From positions 77,539,391 to 77,603,390 of the forward strand of contig OZ023270.1 of assembly GCA_964006375.1 (NCBI GenBank): 64,000 nucleotides of DNA, given 5' to 3'. Source of the stretch: Tillus elongatus (lineage: Eukaryota > Arthropoda > Insecta > Coleoptera > Cleridae). Both the position numbers and the translations under genes were made by a program. Position 1 is the first letter of the stretch; the number at the start of each line of letters is the position of its first letter. The notes beneath the pieces are model-generated. The model searched no databases. It was not told the origin of the DNA and saw only the letters and a program-made list of their open reading frames with translations. Positions 28,661 to 40,489 of this stretch are shown one piece after another.

Positions 28661-29284
28661 TCAAAAAAAAAAATCGAATTATCGAAATGTGGATTTAGCC
28701 ATCTGGCTAAATAACAAAGGTAAATTCTCAAAATTTACTTCTCACAATTTGCGTGAACAGCACACACGAACATAAACAATGGGATACACATCAGGTCAGG
28801 TAATTTCTTTTATCCACTCTACATGCAACAATCCGTTCTAACCGCATCCTTCTAATACATCCAATTTAACACTTACCAATTCATTGGTCAGAAACATAAC
28901 AGAAGCTCGATTTTTGACAATGGGAAAGGTGGCTTTTTTTAACGTTGGCCATATGTCGCGGTATCGTTAGTGGTTAAGTACACCGTCTAACCACTAAACA
29001 TATATCTGGAAGGACGGTACTTTTTGTTTAGGGGAATTATAGGAATTTACACGTTTAATAACTGCAAAATTACCCTTGTTTCTCTTTGTGTTTTGACATG
29101 CTACATCGAAATCGTTCGGTTAAACACATCCACAGACGTAATATGCGACAAGCTGTTAAAATTTATACTAATAACGTAATTTTTTTACGCAAATAGAGAG
29201 TTCTTGCTAAACTCATGTTAAATAAATACTTTATTATTTCGCACAGCTATTATGAACGTTCTTCTTTAGCGTTTTATCATGTTT
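28661..29284. other. Unassigned sequence with a small hairpin
   Basis: No coding domain. TAGTGGTTA (about 28969) pairs with TAACCACTA (about 28989) to form a short hairpin. Confidence 0.35.
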
Positions 29285-29540
29285 TAAGTGAAATTTCGTA
29301 GGAAAAAAAGCAATGAGGAGATCGCAACTTTTCAATTTTAAAAATATTTTTTCAAATGAGCGTGAGATAGGCCCCCTAGATCCGGGATTAGTTTCAATTT
29401 GTTGTGAATTTTCATTTAGATAATTCCCTAATAGAGAGGTAACGATGGTAGGAATTTCGGAAAATGTTGTGAAAAGAGCACAAATTAGGGCCCCTAGGAC
29501 TCATATCCAAGGTCCGTTTGAGTTTATATATATATAATGA
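29285..29540 (+). repeat. Family A left-end fragments (two)
   Basis: Two consecutive left-end pieces: one around 29285-29400 (GGAGATCGCAACTTTTC) and one around 29403-29540 (CTAATAGAGAGGTAACGATGG) ending in a very short TA run. Neither has a right half. Confidence 0.55.
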
Positions 29541-30142
29541 TAAGATAATGTTAAAGTTTTTGATAGAAAAACAAATGTAAAAAAAAAAACGTTCCCTTCT
29601 GGAAATGTGTCATATTCTTGAAAATGACACTATGAACTCAAAATCGGATAATCAAAAATTAAGTAACATATATATGTATTACTATTTGATAAGTCTGATG
29701 GCGCCTCTGTGTTGGCCGGTTCTATGATTTAGAATAAGAAAAAAACTTATAAAAATTGGTTAGCAATAGAGTAATAATAGTCTATGATCAATGATTGGTT
29801 TGCAGTTGTCACTGATGTCTATGGTCGGTGTCTAACTAGATAAAAATGGGGTTAGATGTCCAAATTATTACACGCGAATTTTTCAAAGCCTTTTTAAACT
29901 TGTTAACTCTTTTTTTATGCTTTTTCATGACTGGCTTTGAATGTTTTTAACGTACAAATGTTCGCATTAAGTTACGTGTAGTTTTTAAATGGTTGTTGCA
30001 CTTCCTGCTTTTTGCATGTGTTTTATGGCAGAATTTCTCTATTTTAATGTTTCTGGCTTGCTTTTCAATTAGTTACACTGCTGTAAGTGTTCATTGTTGC
30101 ATAATTTAGGTGTTATGTTAACTTTTATTCGTTATTTCAGTG
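29541..30142. other. Unassigned sequence upstream of a hammerhead motif
   Basis: No readable protein. Because it leads into a hammerhead motif of PLE layout, it may be a decayed PLE tail, but I recognise no PLE protein in it. Confidence 0.3.
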
Positions 30143-30181
30143 CTCCTGAGGATGCCTGGAACGCAGGCGAAATATATAGAG
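30143..30181 (+). ncRNA. Hammerhead ribozyme-like motif, complete
   Basis: Stem I CTC/GAG (30143-30145 with 30179-30181), core CTGAGGA (30146-30152), extra T, perfect 5-bp stem II GCCTG/CAGGC (30154-30158 with 30164-30168), GAA (30169-30171), self-complementary stem III ATATAT (30172-30177) and cleavage-site A at 30178. Every conserved position is present. No PLE protein lies next to it. Confidence 0.72.
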
Positions 30182-30298
30182 TATTTATTACAGAGTGACT
30201 TTCTTTAAAATATAGCCCTCAAGTTTTTTGGTCGTAACTGCCCTTAAAAGTATATAAATATTAGCACGCTAACGTGTAACGACTGTTACTCCTCCATT

Positions 30299-30300
<2 letters not shown>

Positions 30301-30386
<86 letters not shown>
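30301..30386. repeat. (TA)n tract left of the transposon
   Basis: About 86 bp of TA. The transposon end begins directly after it. Confidence 0.97.
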
Positions 30387-30391
<5 letters not shown>

Positions 30392-33169
30392 TGTCCCAAA
30401 CTGATTGGGAATGTATTGTTATCTCCGTTATTATTAGAGATAGGGAGACGGTTAAATTAGCAATATTTTGTAGAATGCTCGTTCCAAATGTGACTTGTAT
30501 TTTGCCCTGCCTCTTTTCGTTTTTGAGTTATTTTGAAAAAACCAAAATTTGTAGTTTTCTTTTTTCTTTAATATCTAAGAAGGCGTTGATCTGACATGTC
30601 TAAGACTTGCACATTATCATGACACGTTTTACAGTGTAATCTTTTTGTGCTATTCTCAACTTTGGATTTTCATTTGTTTTTGAGTTACAGGTATCAACGT
30701 TTGTTTTTATTATGACACCTATATTGTATTTTTTGCTCATGTGATAGCCTGCGAAAAGAGCATTCCAATAATGTACAACATGCTTGAAAAATCTTGTAAT
30801 TGCACTGATAATTTTGAGAAAAACCGTTTTGAGTATAGTAGGCTATGAAATCCAATACCAGAAAATAAATGACAAAAAAAGTGTTCAAAAAGTAGTAGGT
30901 CATGGAGTCTAATAATAGACTTCTACTTTTAACATAAATTTCCGTAATGATTCACGATAAAAAATAGAAACTTTCCGCACACCAATGAATCTGCCCATTA
31001 ATACAAATGATATTTTACATTACAACATTATCGTAAAAAATTGTTATAATTTAATTTAATAGGTAAACCTCGTAAATAACTAAATTTGCTAACAAAACTC
31101 AATAGAAAGCAGATTAATGATTTACGAAGACGCCTTTGAAAATTGTTTGATTTATTTTTAACCGTAAGTCAACTGAGAAACAACAGAAGAAAGGATGCTA
31201 TGGATATAACACTATCAAGACAATTAATAATAATGTCGTTCTTAATTATCTGAACAATTTGAGTTGTATTCAACACGTTGCTCAAAATTTTGTACTAAAT
31301 AGTTTGTTTCCTGTTTATTTTAAATATTATTCAACAATATGTTCAGTAATCAAAAATATTTTAACATGTTGGAATGTTATATTCGTTCTAACCGAAATAC
31401 TGAGGCAGCTGCAAATTCATTTCAAAACAACTACCCAGAAAGACGACAATCAAACACCAAAATATTTCGCAGGATAGTGACCAATCTATTGAACAACGGT
31501 AGCTTCCACACGAAGAAACTACCAGTGCCTAGAAATGAAGAAATGCTGTCTTACAGGTTTCAAACGAAAATTCTTCGCTATTTGTTCGGTTTTATGGTGA
31601 AAAAATTGACGTTCCAAAAAGTACGGTACACCGTGTATCAAAACAAAGTCATTACCATCCATACAAACCTACAATCATACAAGGCTTAAATGTTGACGAT
31701 TACTCTAAGCGACTTCAATTCTGCAGATGGTATCAAGGACAATGTCAGCAAGATGAAAATTTTCATTTGAAAATAATATGGACTGATGAATCCAGATTTA
31801 GAAATTGTGGTGTGTATAATCGCCATAATAGGCATTATTGGGCAAATGAGAATCCCCATCTAAAGGAACAAAGACGATTGCAAGACAGATTTGTATTAAT
31901 GTTTGGTGCGGATTATTAGGTAAAAAACTGTTATTTTTATTTGTAGATTAGACAGTTAATTTAAAAAAAAATTCAGGTAACATCATTGTTGGTCCGTTCT
32001 TTTTTTAAAGTATTTTAACTGGGGGAAAGGTATCTTAATCTATTGAGAAATGATATCTTACCAACAATTAGAAGAGTTCATGATAATTTAGACAAGATTT
32101 GGTACCAACAAGACTGTTGTCCAGCTCATAATGGTAGGATCGTCAAAGAATTTTTTACCACAATTTTAATAAACGTGTCATTTGTAACAATGGGCCGGTT
32201 CATTGGTGTGCTCGAAGTCCTGATATAAGACTCATGGATTTTTATTTTTGGAGTACTCTGAAGAATGATGTGTATAAATTCAATCCACCACAAAATATCA
32301 ATGAATTACGAAACAGAATCACGGAAGCTATAAATCATATTAACACCCTCACCAGAGTTTGCAGACATGTTTCAAAAAGGTGTATAAAGTGCATTGAACA
32401 AAACAGTGGCCATATTGAACAATTTTCTATTTAGTGTATTTTTAAGTTTCTATTTTATTATTTGTTAAGTTCCGTTTCTAATTGTGTTGTTTTGTGGAGT
32501 TTAAGTTTCTATTTGTTATTGCCGGGTTTCGCTATTAAACTGTTTCACATAATATTACCTAGCATTATTACGTAATTAAGTATTGTAAATTAAATCACAA
32601 TATTTTTTTAACGTGAATCATTTCGGAAAATTATATTAAAAGTAGAAACCTATTGTTAGACTCCATGGCCTACTGCTTTTTGAACACTTTTTTTGTCATT
32701 TGTTTTATGGTATTGGATTTCATAGCCTACTATCCTCAAAACAGTTTTTCTCAAAATTGTCAGTGCAATTACAAGATTTCTCAAGCATGTTGTACATCAT
32801 TGGAAAGCCCTTTTCACAGGCTATCACATGAGCAAAAAATGCAATATGGCTTCCATAATAAAAACAAACGTTGATATCTGTAACTCAAAAACAAATGACA
32901 ATCCAAAGTTGAGAATAGCACAAAAATATTACTCTGTAAAAAGTATCCTGATAATGTGCAAGCTTAGACATGTCAAATCAACGCCTACTTAGATATTGAA
33001 GAAAAAAGAAATCGACAAATTTTGTTTTTTTGAAAATAACTCGTAAACGAAAAGAGGCGTGGCAAAACAGAAGTCATGTTTGGAATGAGCATTGCTAATT
33101 TTACCGTCCCCCTATCTCTATATAATTACGGAGATAGCAATACATTCCCATCCAGTTTGGGACACACTG
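30387..33169 (+). mobile_element. Tc1/mariner-superfamily transposon with ~560-bp TIRs
   Basis: 2.8-kb element. Left inverted repeat 30388-30956 and right inverted repeat 32612-33168 match along their full length with scattered substitutions. The outer tip is (C/T)AGTGTGTCCCAAACTG with TA on both sides. The transposase pseudogene lies between the arms. TIRs this long are unusual for the superfamily. It sits between two TA-rich microsatellites. Confidence 0.88.
31339..32434 (+). pseudogene. Tc1/mariner-like transposase pseudogene
   Basis: N-terminal helix-turn-helix (DUF4817 type; ECYIRSNRNTEAAANSF, RRQSNTKIFRRIV) at 31339-31689. After a frameshift: KIIWTDESRFRNCGVYN (first Asp) near 31780. 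After several stops: WYQQDCCPAHNGR (second Asp) near 32105. After another frameshift near 32205: ARSPDIRLMDFYFWSTLKNDVY with the third Asp, to a stop at 32434. All three catalytic acids survive, but at least two frameshifts and internal stops prevent expression. Confidence 0.85.
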
Positions 33170-33342
<173 letters not shown>

Positions 33343-34215
33343 AATACAAGGGTGATTTCAAAAGCAGATTAGTTTTGGAAATCAGAAGTAAAAAAAATTG
33401 TGTGGTTAATAAAATCTATTGAATATTACAGAGAGATAATAAGTCTTCTTGGCGCAAAAATGTAAAGAAATACCAGAAAAATTACTTTGAAAATTTTATA
33501 GTTTTTCTTCTTAAAAATTCAAAGCCACGATTTGAAACGCCAAAATTGGTATTTTTCAAACAGAGATGCTGAAACGAATGTCGCAACATCCTGGAGGGTT
33601 GCCAACTTCTGCTTTGAGAATCTAAATTTGTAACCTTTTCCTACCTTTAGTTAATAAAAATGACGTCATTCCAGTATATCCCTGTACATTCATTTAGTTA
33701 ATTCTATCTGTAGTTGAAAAATCACGTATAAAAAGCAAACAAATCAAGAAATAACGAGTTAAATATTCAGGCATGTAAAAATCATCATATATGCAGTAAA
33801 ATATAAACGATATCGTATGACAAAGGCGTACCAATTACCCGACTGTACACACGGGGTCAACGGTGCATACCCCATAACAATGTGACGGTGTTTTATACAC
33901 AAAGTGCTCAATCTACTCTCTCTCTGTGTCCACTCTCATATTTGAATAATTCGTATGCCCAGTGCGTCGTATCTCTCAGAGTCCTCCAACAAAATAATAT
34001 ACAAACATAAATTAACCACGTATGCGGGCGCAACACTGAATCACAATGCATAAATTCACATTTTAGAGCCGTTTTGGAACGATTTCGCAGCGTGATGGTG
34101 TTACCGAGAAACTGCGGCTCGACTGTGATTCACTGGGATTGCAGAATTTTTCACTGGTTTTCTGGATAATGCATAATACTGGCGTAATGACACAGCAACC
34201 GGTGCTATTTACTTT
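33343..34215. other. Unassigned sequence
   Basis: No recognisable protein. 33520-33560 contains a short family A-like piece (AAGCCACGATTTGAAACGCC). The rest, including the GC-richer 33820-34200, I cannot assign. Confidence 0.3.
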
Positions 34216-34266
34216 CAGCGACTTTTAGTGAAATTTCTTTCAAAAAAAAATCACTATTGGGGAGAT
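34216..34266 (+). repeat. Family A left-end tip
   Basis: Hairpin and GGGGAGATCT only; cut off by the palindrome that starts at 34267. Confidence 0.5.
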
Positions 34267-34332
34267 CTGTGATGAGCACTAATAAGTACACTTGGAGAAC
34301 AACCCAAATCACCACAACACATATTTCAGAGA

Positions 34333-34373
34333 CCTTACGATCGTTTCGTTGACAATGTCAACATCTTCAGATG
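34333..34373 (-). ncRNA. Hammerhead-like motif, left arm of palindrome
   Basis: Mirror image of the right-arm motif (34450-34490): core CTGAAGA, stem II of six pairs, GAA and ACGATCGT. Confidence 0.65.
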
Positions 34374-34449
34374 AAGAAAATTCTGAATTCAGAATTTTCT
34401 TCCTCTGAAGATGAATGAATGAAGAAAATTCTGAATTCAGAATTTTCTT

Positions 34450-34490
34450 CATCTGAAGATGTTGACATTGTCAACGAAACGATCGTAAGG
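34450..34490 (+). ncRNA. Hammerhead-like motif, right arm of palindrome
   Basis: Core CTGAAGA (34453-34459), extra T, perfect stem II GTTGAC/GTCAAC (34461-34466 with 34470-34475), GAA (34476-34478), palindromic stem III ACGATCGT (34479-34486), cleavage-site A (34487), then AGG. Stem I is weak here (CAT against AGG), whereas the 18-bp spacer holds CCT-CTGAAGA, which would pair with AGG. Confidence 0.68.
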
Positions 34491-34556
34491 TCTCTGAAAT
34501 ATGTGTTGTGGTGATTTGGGTTGTTCTCCAAGTGTACTTATTAGTGCTCATCACAG

Positions 34557-35562
34557 GTTCCAGTTTTCACATAGTTAGATTTTGCATTAAATTTTAAAAC
34601 CATATATAGCATTTTTGAAAAGAGATAACTCCACTACAAGCTTGAGTACTCTTTGCCTTGGGTGTTATAAGTATTACAAATATTTGTTACTCACAAGTTT
34701 ATGTTAAGTGCAATATCTAAGTTCCAATATCGAAAATAACTGTCACTCGGTGATCCAACCTGATAACATGTCCTGGTACATCTAGTATTGTCAGGAGTAA
34801 CCAATAAATTATCGGTGCGGTTTATTTATTTATATTTATTCGGCCGTGGCCTATACAGGTAAAAGACATCTTGGACAGAATCATTTTCCACATTAGAGAT
34901 GAAGGTAATTATTATCGCATTCCTAAGTAGGTGGATTTAGATCGTTATCTCGGTGTGCGCCGTGGCCATTGTAATTATTTAACGAGCTGTGTACCAGCAC
35001 GATTTCTGTCGTCATTAGCTACATGTTTAATTCTAATTAATGGTCATTATGATCGGATTTTTACAAATTTGCTATAATTAATTAAGAAAAAGAACTAAGA
35101 AACGTCGGTTTTCGTAATCAAATTCACGAGAGTTGCGTTATTTGAGTGATTAAGTACAATTGGTCATTTCATCGTGATTTCGTTTATTGTATTTTTACTA
35201 AAATTATTTAATTGTGTTTCTACTATAAAAGTTATACTGTAGATAGCAAGTAACTGCTGCAATAAAATTCGAGGCAAAAACCGAGTCTTAATCTGTAAGT
35301 ACGACATCATCAGAAACAAGCCCCATCTGTCCTAAGACCTGGGCCCACGTTGTAAGTGCCAGTTTTTTATAACGCTAATAGTGAATGGTTATGTTATTTT
35401 ATATTTAAAGAGAAAAGAATTCACTACTATTTAATTATAAAGGGAAATGATGTGGCTAGTCAGCCGGAAGCTAATATTTAATGCAAATAATAAAAAAAGG
35501 TGGGTACTGACTTATAATATAGGTGACGTCGAACACACAAATAAAAATCAAGACTTGGTTAT
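34557..35562. other. Mostly unassigned; possible retroelement tail at 34825-34865
   Basis: TTTATTTATTTATATTTATT followed by CGGCCGTGGCC reads in reverse like the A-rich 3' end of a minus-strand non-LTR element. The remainder shows no gene. Confidence 0.35.
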
Positions 35563-35698
35563 TAGTAAATTTTTATTAAAAAAAAAATTCACTAATAGAG
35601 ACGTATCGATGGTGAGACTTTGCAAAAATTTTTTCAAATGAGCGCGAATTTGGGCCCCTAGAACCCATATCCAGGGTCAGTTTTGATTTTTATATGTT

Positions 35699-35701
<3 letters not shown>

Positions 35702-35777
<76 letters not shown>
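35702..35777. repeat. (TA)n microsatellite, first block
   Basis: About 76 bp of TA. Confidence 0.97.
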
Positions 35778-35779
<2 letters not shown>

Positions 35780-35864
35780 AACCGATAACTCAAAAAATAA
35801 TTAATTAAAACAATTAAATAATAATTTTGATGAAACTCGGCAAGTGCGCTTCTTTTATTAATAG

Positions 35865-35866
<2 letters not shown>

Positions 35867-35950
<84 letters not shown>
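35867..35950. repeat. (TA)n microsatellite, second block
   Basis: About 84 bp of TA, grown from or copied with the duplicated 89-bp unit. Confidence 0.97.
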
Positions 35951-35952
<2 letters not shown>

Positions 35953-36262
35953 AACCGATAACTCAAAAAATAATTAATTAAAACAATTAAATAATAATTT
36001 TGATGAAACTCGGCAAGTGCGCTTCTTTTATTAATAGCTTGGACGAGTTTGTTAGCCAGGAAAATCAAATAAGGTTTTCCGGGAAAATTTTTATTTTTTT
36101 TTGGAAAAAAATTTTTTTTCGCCGAAAATTATAAAGATATTTCGATGAAATTTGGTGTACATATTGCTTTGGGAAAGACCTAACTATGTACACAAAATTA
36201 AGCTTTCTAGATTTACAGAAAATTGAGCTATTCAAATTTGAAACATTTATTTTTAATGCCAC

Positions 36263-36770
36263 CGCGTTTCATTGACAATGGCAAACCTGGCTTATATGAG
36301 ATCTAGTATGTTGTCGCCTGGCAAAGGAACATTTGATATTATTGCGCAGGTCTGTTAGACGCTGTAACTGACGTTTATCGTATGGTATGAGATTGTTTAT
36401 ATGTTTATCTGTTTCAGTTGACAAATTATTTGTGTTATTTGGGAAATTTTTATATACAAGTGCAAATTATTCCTTTATTAATGTTAGTGGGTGGACTAAA
36501 CAGTGTTTGTTATGTTTTATCAACACATATAAATGATCGAAGTTTTACAAACAGGGCTGATATGCAACAGGTTAGTTATTTCGTCTCTGATGGCGGTAGT
36601 TTTAGTTAAGTTTATGGTTTAACGGTCCATAATTTTTAGCTAATTTTCGTACAAAACATTCGTCAATGAGTAGACCGCGACTTTACAATTTTAAAAAGAT
36701 GTCTTCAAATGAGCGAAAACTTGGATTGCATATCCGGGTTTACGTTCAGTTTTGATCTGCTTACATATAT
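36263..36770. other. Unassigned sequence with family A scraps
   Basis: 36600-36760 contains family A pieces (TTATGGTTTAACGGTCCATA, CTTCAAATGAGCG). The preceding 340 bp show nothing recognisable. Confidence 0.35.
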
Positions 36771-36771
36771 A

Positions 36772-36930
36772 CAGGGCGACGCGTTTCTACGGTAAAGCTC
36801 AATATAATTATTATTATACAAGAGACGAGAAAAAATTGTATAAGTTAATTATAGGGTATCTTGAGCTGCATCTTATAAAATTATTTTGACAATCACCAGC
36901 TGGCACATAAGTCGTTGGTGATCCCTACAT
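36772..36930 (+). repeat. Small TACAGGG-ended repeat, also at 1380-1510
   Basis: Opens TACAGGGCGACGCG and closes near GGTGATCCCTA. A segment with TTAATTATAGGGT(A/G)TCTTGAGC and CATAAGTCGTTGGTGATC is shared with 1440-1510. Probably a small DNA transposon relic. Confidence 0.4.
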
Positions 36931-36995
36931 TTTTTTTCGAACAACCTTATTTTATTGCATTTTTTATCGAAATATGTTTGTAAGAAAAAAATCAA

Positions 36996-37778
36996 GACTC
37001 AGTGAGTGCGTTCTGGTGGCAAATTTTCATTAAATGCTTCAAATTTCAATAACTCAATTTGCTATTAACCTAAGGTTTGTTGGCTAGGAAACCAACGTTT
37101 AAAGTTTATTGTCGGAAACTTTTAGTACATTTTCAAACAATAAGTTATTTTGATAAAATATGGCACATTGTTTCTACTATATAGGTTATACCGGTAACCA
37201 ATTTGATGACTGCTTGCATTAAAAAGACATATTTGCTGCTGGTGGTGGTGGTGGTAAAAAAGATGGTATGGCCTCGACGGAATTGTCATTAGCCACAGAT
37301 TTTTTAACTTCTCGTTTGAGATTTGTATTTTTTCCTTTATTATGTCTGTTATTTTTAATAACGTAAATACAATCTCAGCATGTACACACTTAATTACGCA
37401 TACCTACACACAAATGCACGTATATATTTTAAAATAATTAAAGTTTAACATTTTCCTTTACACTAAGTTTGTAAATACACACATATATACATACTTACAT
37501 ATATACACATATTTATTATAAATAAGAATTTTTTTTTCCTTTTTTTTGTATTTGTTTTCTTTTTGCTGTTTTTTTTAATTTGTTTTTTGTTTTTTTTTGT
37601 TTTTGTTTTTTGTTTTTGTTTTTTTTTTGTTTGTTTTTTTTGCTTTTTTTTTGTTTCTTTTTTTCAATTTATATAAGGATTAACAGGGACACTTTAACGC
37701 CTAGGGGCCCTTCAAAGATATTTGCTATTCAAAGCATTTTCATAAAAAAATTCACTGCCATAACGCACTTGCTGCGTC
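36996..37778. mobile_element. MITE copy interrupted by foreign sequence
   Basis: Left part from 36996 (GACTCAGTGAGTGCG) to about 37235 and right end at 37740-37778 (CATAACGCACTTGCTGCGTC). The 37240-37730 interior is unrelated and includes a (TGG)n patch and a T/G-rich tract. Confidence 0.5.
37528..37672. repeat. T-rich low-complexity tract (T4-9 G)n
   Basis: Runs of T broken by single G. The Phe-rich open frame here is a by-product. Confidence 0.9.
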
Positions 37779-39060
37779 CAGACTTTTGTTATTTATTGAC
37801 AAAATATTGATTATACAATACAAAGTGTTGTAATTAGTAAGGACTGCTGCAGCAGTTATTAGTTTAATTAGTATTAATTTAAAGTATTCATTTAAAGTGA
37901 AAACAATGAAAGCAGGTGAACCAGGTACTTAACTTTTGCTTCCGATGTGGTGTTTCGTGGGCGCCCAGTAGAGATGCAGAGTCTTGTAGCTGTTCAGGGC
38001 CAGCGAGACCACTCCTGGAGGCTGTGGGTACTACTCAAGGCCGCCCAGACCGTCGACAGACTTTAGTAGGGCTTTGATTGGCTTGATGATAGTGGGCTCC
38101 AAGCCATGGATGGCTCATCACTGCTGGTGTTGTTCCATTTGTGTAGGAAAAACGTGTCTTTAAAACGTGTCCTCACAAAGTTGTCTTGTACGGGTCTTCA
38201 AAAAGGTTCAAGTTGGCTTCGAAAAAGGTGTCCTCAAAAAAGTTAAAGTTGTCATAGAAAAAATGTCCTTAAAAAGGTGCTGGTTGTCTTGAAAAAAAAA
38301 GGTGTCCTCAAAAAGAGGTGTCCCCAAAAAGGGTAGCTAGAAACAATTCATGTCGCCTTAGTGCACTGCTGAGTTTGAGGTTATTTGTATGCGGTAGCTC
38401 AAGGCGGGCTCACGCTAACTACAAGGTTTATCTGCATTTTAATTTTAGAAGAATATAATTCTTAATTATTAATGATAATGTATGTGAATACCGCTGCGAG
38501 TCACCACAAAACAGAAAAAGCATTAAATAGAGCAAATCATCAAAGCAGTTACGTTACAATCTATTTAGCGTTCAATGAACATTTAATTTCTCTGATTTAC
38601 CCCATATGGGCATGCTGTTGTTTTTCTAAGGTGATGGTTGCCTTCGTCATTTTTTAACGGTTTTACTAAAAAGAGAGCTTTTGAGTTTGCGCAGCGTCTT
38701 ATAAAGGGACTGTTATATCTCAAGTAAAATGAAGTATCGACTATCGACTGTCAGGATTTTCACCCGTCCTTATCCAGGTAGTTCTGACATGGAATAAACA
38801 CAAGTCTATGGACGAACGTGACGTCGTCAGTTTATGTAGGCAGAGTTCCTTGAAATGTAAATGTAAATATGTAAATGTAAATGTAAATACTATAATGATG
38901 TACTATTGAACGTAATAGTGTGGACAAAGGTTGTAAAACGTGAAAAACGTTACAACTATCTACCAAATGTCACGTCTTTAATAAAAAAAAGTATATTTGA
39001 CATTAAAAATATTTTAATGAAAATTCGTCATCATAACGCATTTGCTGCGCTCATACTATT
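37779..39060. other. Mostly unassigned
   Basis: Nothing coding is recognised. It includes a degenerate tandem repeat at 38144-38335 and an (ATGTAA)n patch at 38858-38890. It ends with a MITE-type terminus (CATAACGCATTTGCTGCGCT) at about 39032-39052. Confidence 0.35.
38144..38335. repeat. Degenerate tandem repeat around AAAAAGGTGTCCTC
   Basis: At least eight imperfect units of about 14-40 bp contain A5-9 followed by (A/G)(G/A)(T/G)GTC(C/T)T. Confidence 0.65.
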
Positions 39061-39151
39061 TTCATATTAGATGCATGACATTGAAAATAATTCACCACAA
39101 TTCCACAAGAAAATAATTTCGGCATTTAAATAGTCGTTTACACACACACAC

Positions 39152-39259
<108 letters not shown>

Positions 39260-39599
39260 GTATAGTAATTAAGTATCAATAAGTGATTCAACCTGAATCG
39301 TTTACGAATTACTAGTTTTCATTCATTCACACAATTAAAAATATGTACAAATTTGTGTTTGAGATCATACTGTGATATCGTCACTGCCAAACAAACCGAA
39401 AAATACTCTTTGTTTATCTTACACTGACAGTTAATAATAAACCGACTTAAAAAAATTACAAATTAAACGCCCATAAATATAACAGCTTAATTAGCCTTGC
39501 TTTTTGAATTACAAAACGTATAATATAGCGTAATGCAAAACTTCATTTCGCAAATTGCGTGTGAAGTGATTTCTAAGATTCCATTAGCCGATGCATAAT

Positions 39600-40075
39600 A
39601 ATAATAATAAATACCTGGGAATATAGCAAGCGAGGCAAATAACCTACTCGATACTGAAGAAGAATTTTACAAATCAGTTCACGAAACGAGTAAAGCAGGT
39701 GGTGCGAGCATATCTTAACAGCAAGAATTCATATGCATCTTCTGCACTTAGATATTTATTTAGAATTGTGGACTGGGGTAAAACGGACACTCAAAATCTA
39801 CAATGGAAATAGCGAACACTCCTTACAAAATCCAAAAAGCATCACCTTCGTAGTGTAATCAAACAAGTAATCTTACATAGACACCAAGGTGGAAGAGGAG
39901 TGTTGGATATTAGTAAACAGTTGGACCAGCAGATAGTGAACCTGCGTACATATTTCGATCAGCAGGCGCTTAATTCTGAACTACACCGTGTCAACACCGC
40001 GAGGCATGAAAAGATTTTGCAAAGAAGGAATGCCACTGCTACTTCTGTCAAACTCTCCTGTAATTCTTCTTCACA
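39600..40075 (+). pseudogene. LINE polymerase C-terminal remnant
   Basis: Readable pieces: NFTNQFTKRVKQVVRAYLNS then FRIVDWGKTDTQNLQW in one frame, and after a frameshift near 39810 LLTKSKKHHLRS, HRHQGGRGVLDISKQ and QIVNLRTYF. This 'LTKxRxHHPxS...GGRG' pattern is the region C-terminal to the RT in one class of insect LINEs (R2/Dong-like or related). No catalytic domain remains. Confidence 0.6.
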
Positions 40076-40489
40076 GAAAACATCCGTGACGTCAGCAAAA
40101 CTTGTTACAGGGTCTCTTATTCACTGTTCTAAGAGACCGTTAATATAAGCTATAGAGAGCAGTGGACCAAGGATGGTAGCCTGTAGAATGCCATACTCCA
40201 TGGTGTCTATATAAACATCTCCCAATCTAACAGGCTGGTGTCGATTATTGAGGTAGCTTTGGTCTAGCGAATGCACGGTTTCACAAAAATCACAGCACTC
40301 AATTTTGTCAAGGAGTAAGTCACGGCTTACCATACCAAAAGTCTAAGCCAAGTCGATAAAGATGCATGGTGGTGGGGTACTGCTATCTAATGCATTAAAT
40401 TTTTCCTGTTAAGCTAACTACTACATCCTGTAGCGCCCTGGCCGTTCTAAAGCCACATAGATATCCATGTATGACAGGGTGTTTATCTA

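Larger units (their letters stand above)
34267..34556. repeat. Perfect 136-bp inverted repeat made of two PLE ends
   Basis: Arms 34267-34402 and 34421-34556 are exact reverse complements by eye, separated by 18 bp. Each arm carries a PLE terminus (GATGAGCACTAATAAGTACA outward, CACTTGGAGAAC) and a hammerhead motif, and each ends with the same 30-bp palindrome (34373-34402 and 34421-34450). No mismatch was found in 136 pairs, which implies recent origin or correction. Confidence 0.92.
35563..36262 (+). repeat. Family A repeat, copy 12, with internal tandem duplication
   Basis: Left end (CACTAATAGAGACGTATCG), (TA)n 35702-35777, then an 89-bp right segment 35778-35866, a second (TA)n 35867-35950, and the same 89 bp again at 35951-36039, followed by the rest of the right half. 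The two 89-bp units look identical. Confidence 0.8.

Noticed and set aside
35275..35320. Minus-strand CTGATGATG resembling a hammerhead core
   Set aside because: No GAA follows at the right distance and stem II has only three pairs.
37580..37810. Phe-rich open frame that could suggest a membrane protein
   Set aside because: It is produced by the T-rich low-complexity tract.
39655..39705. CTGAAGA followed by GAAAC, looking like a hammerhead
   Set aside because: The bases lie in readable LINE coding sequence (KKNFTNQFTKRVKQ) and stem II pairs by only about three bases.
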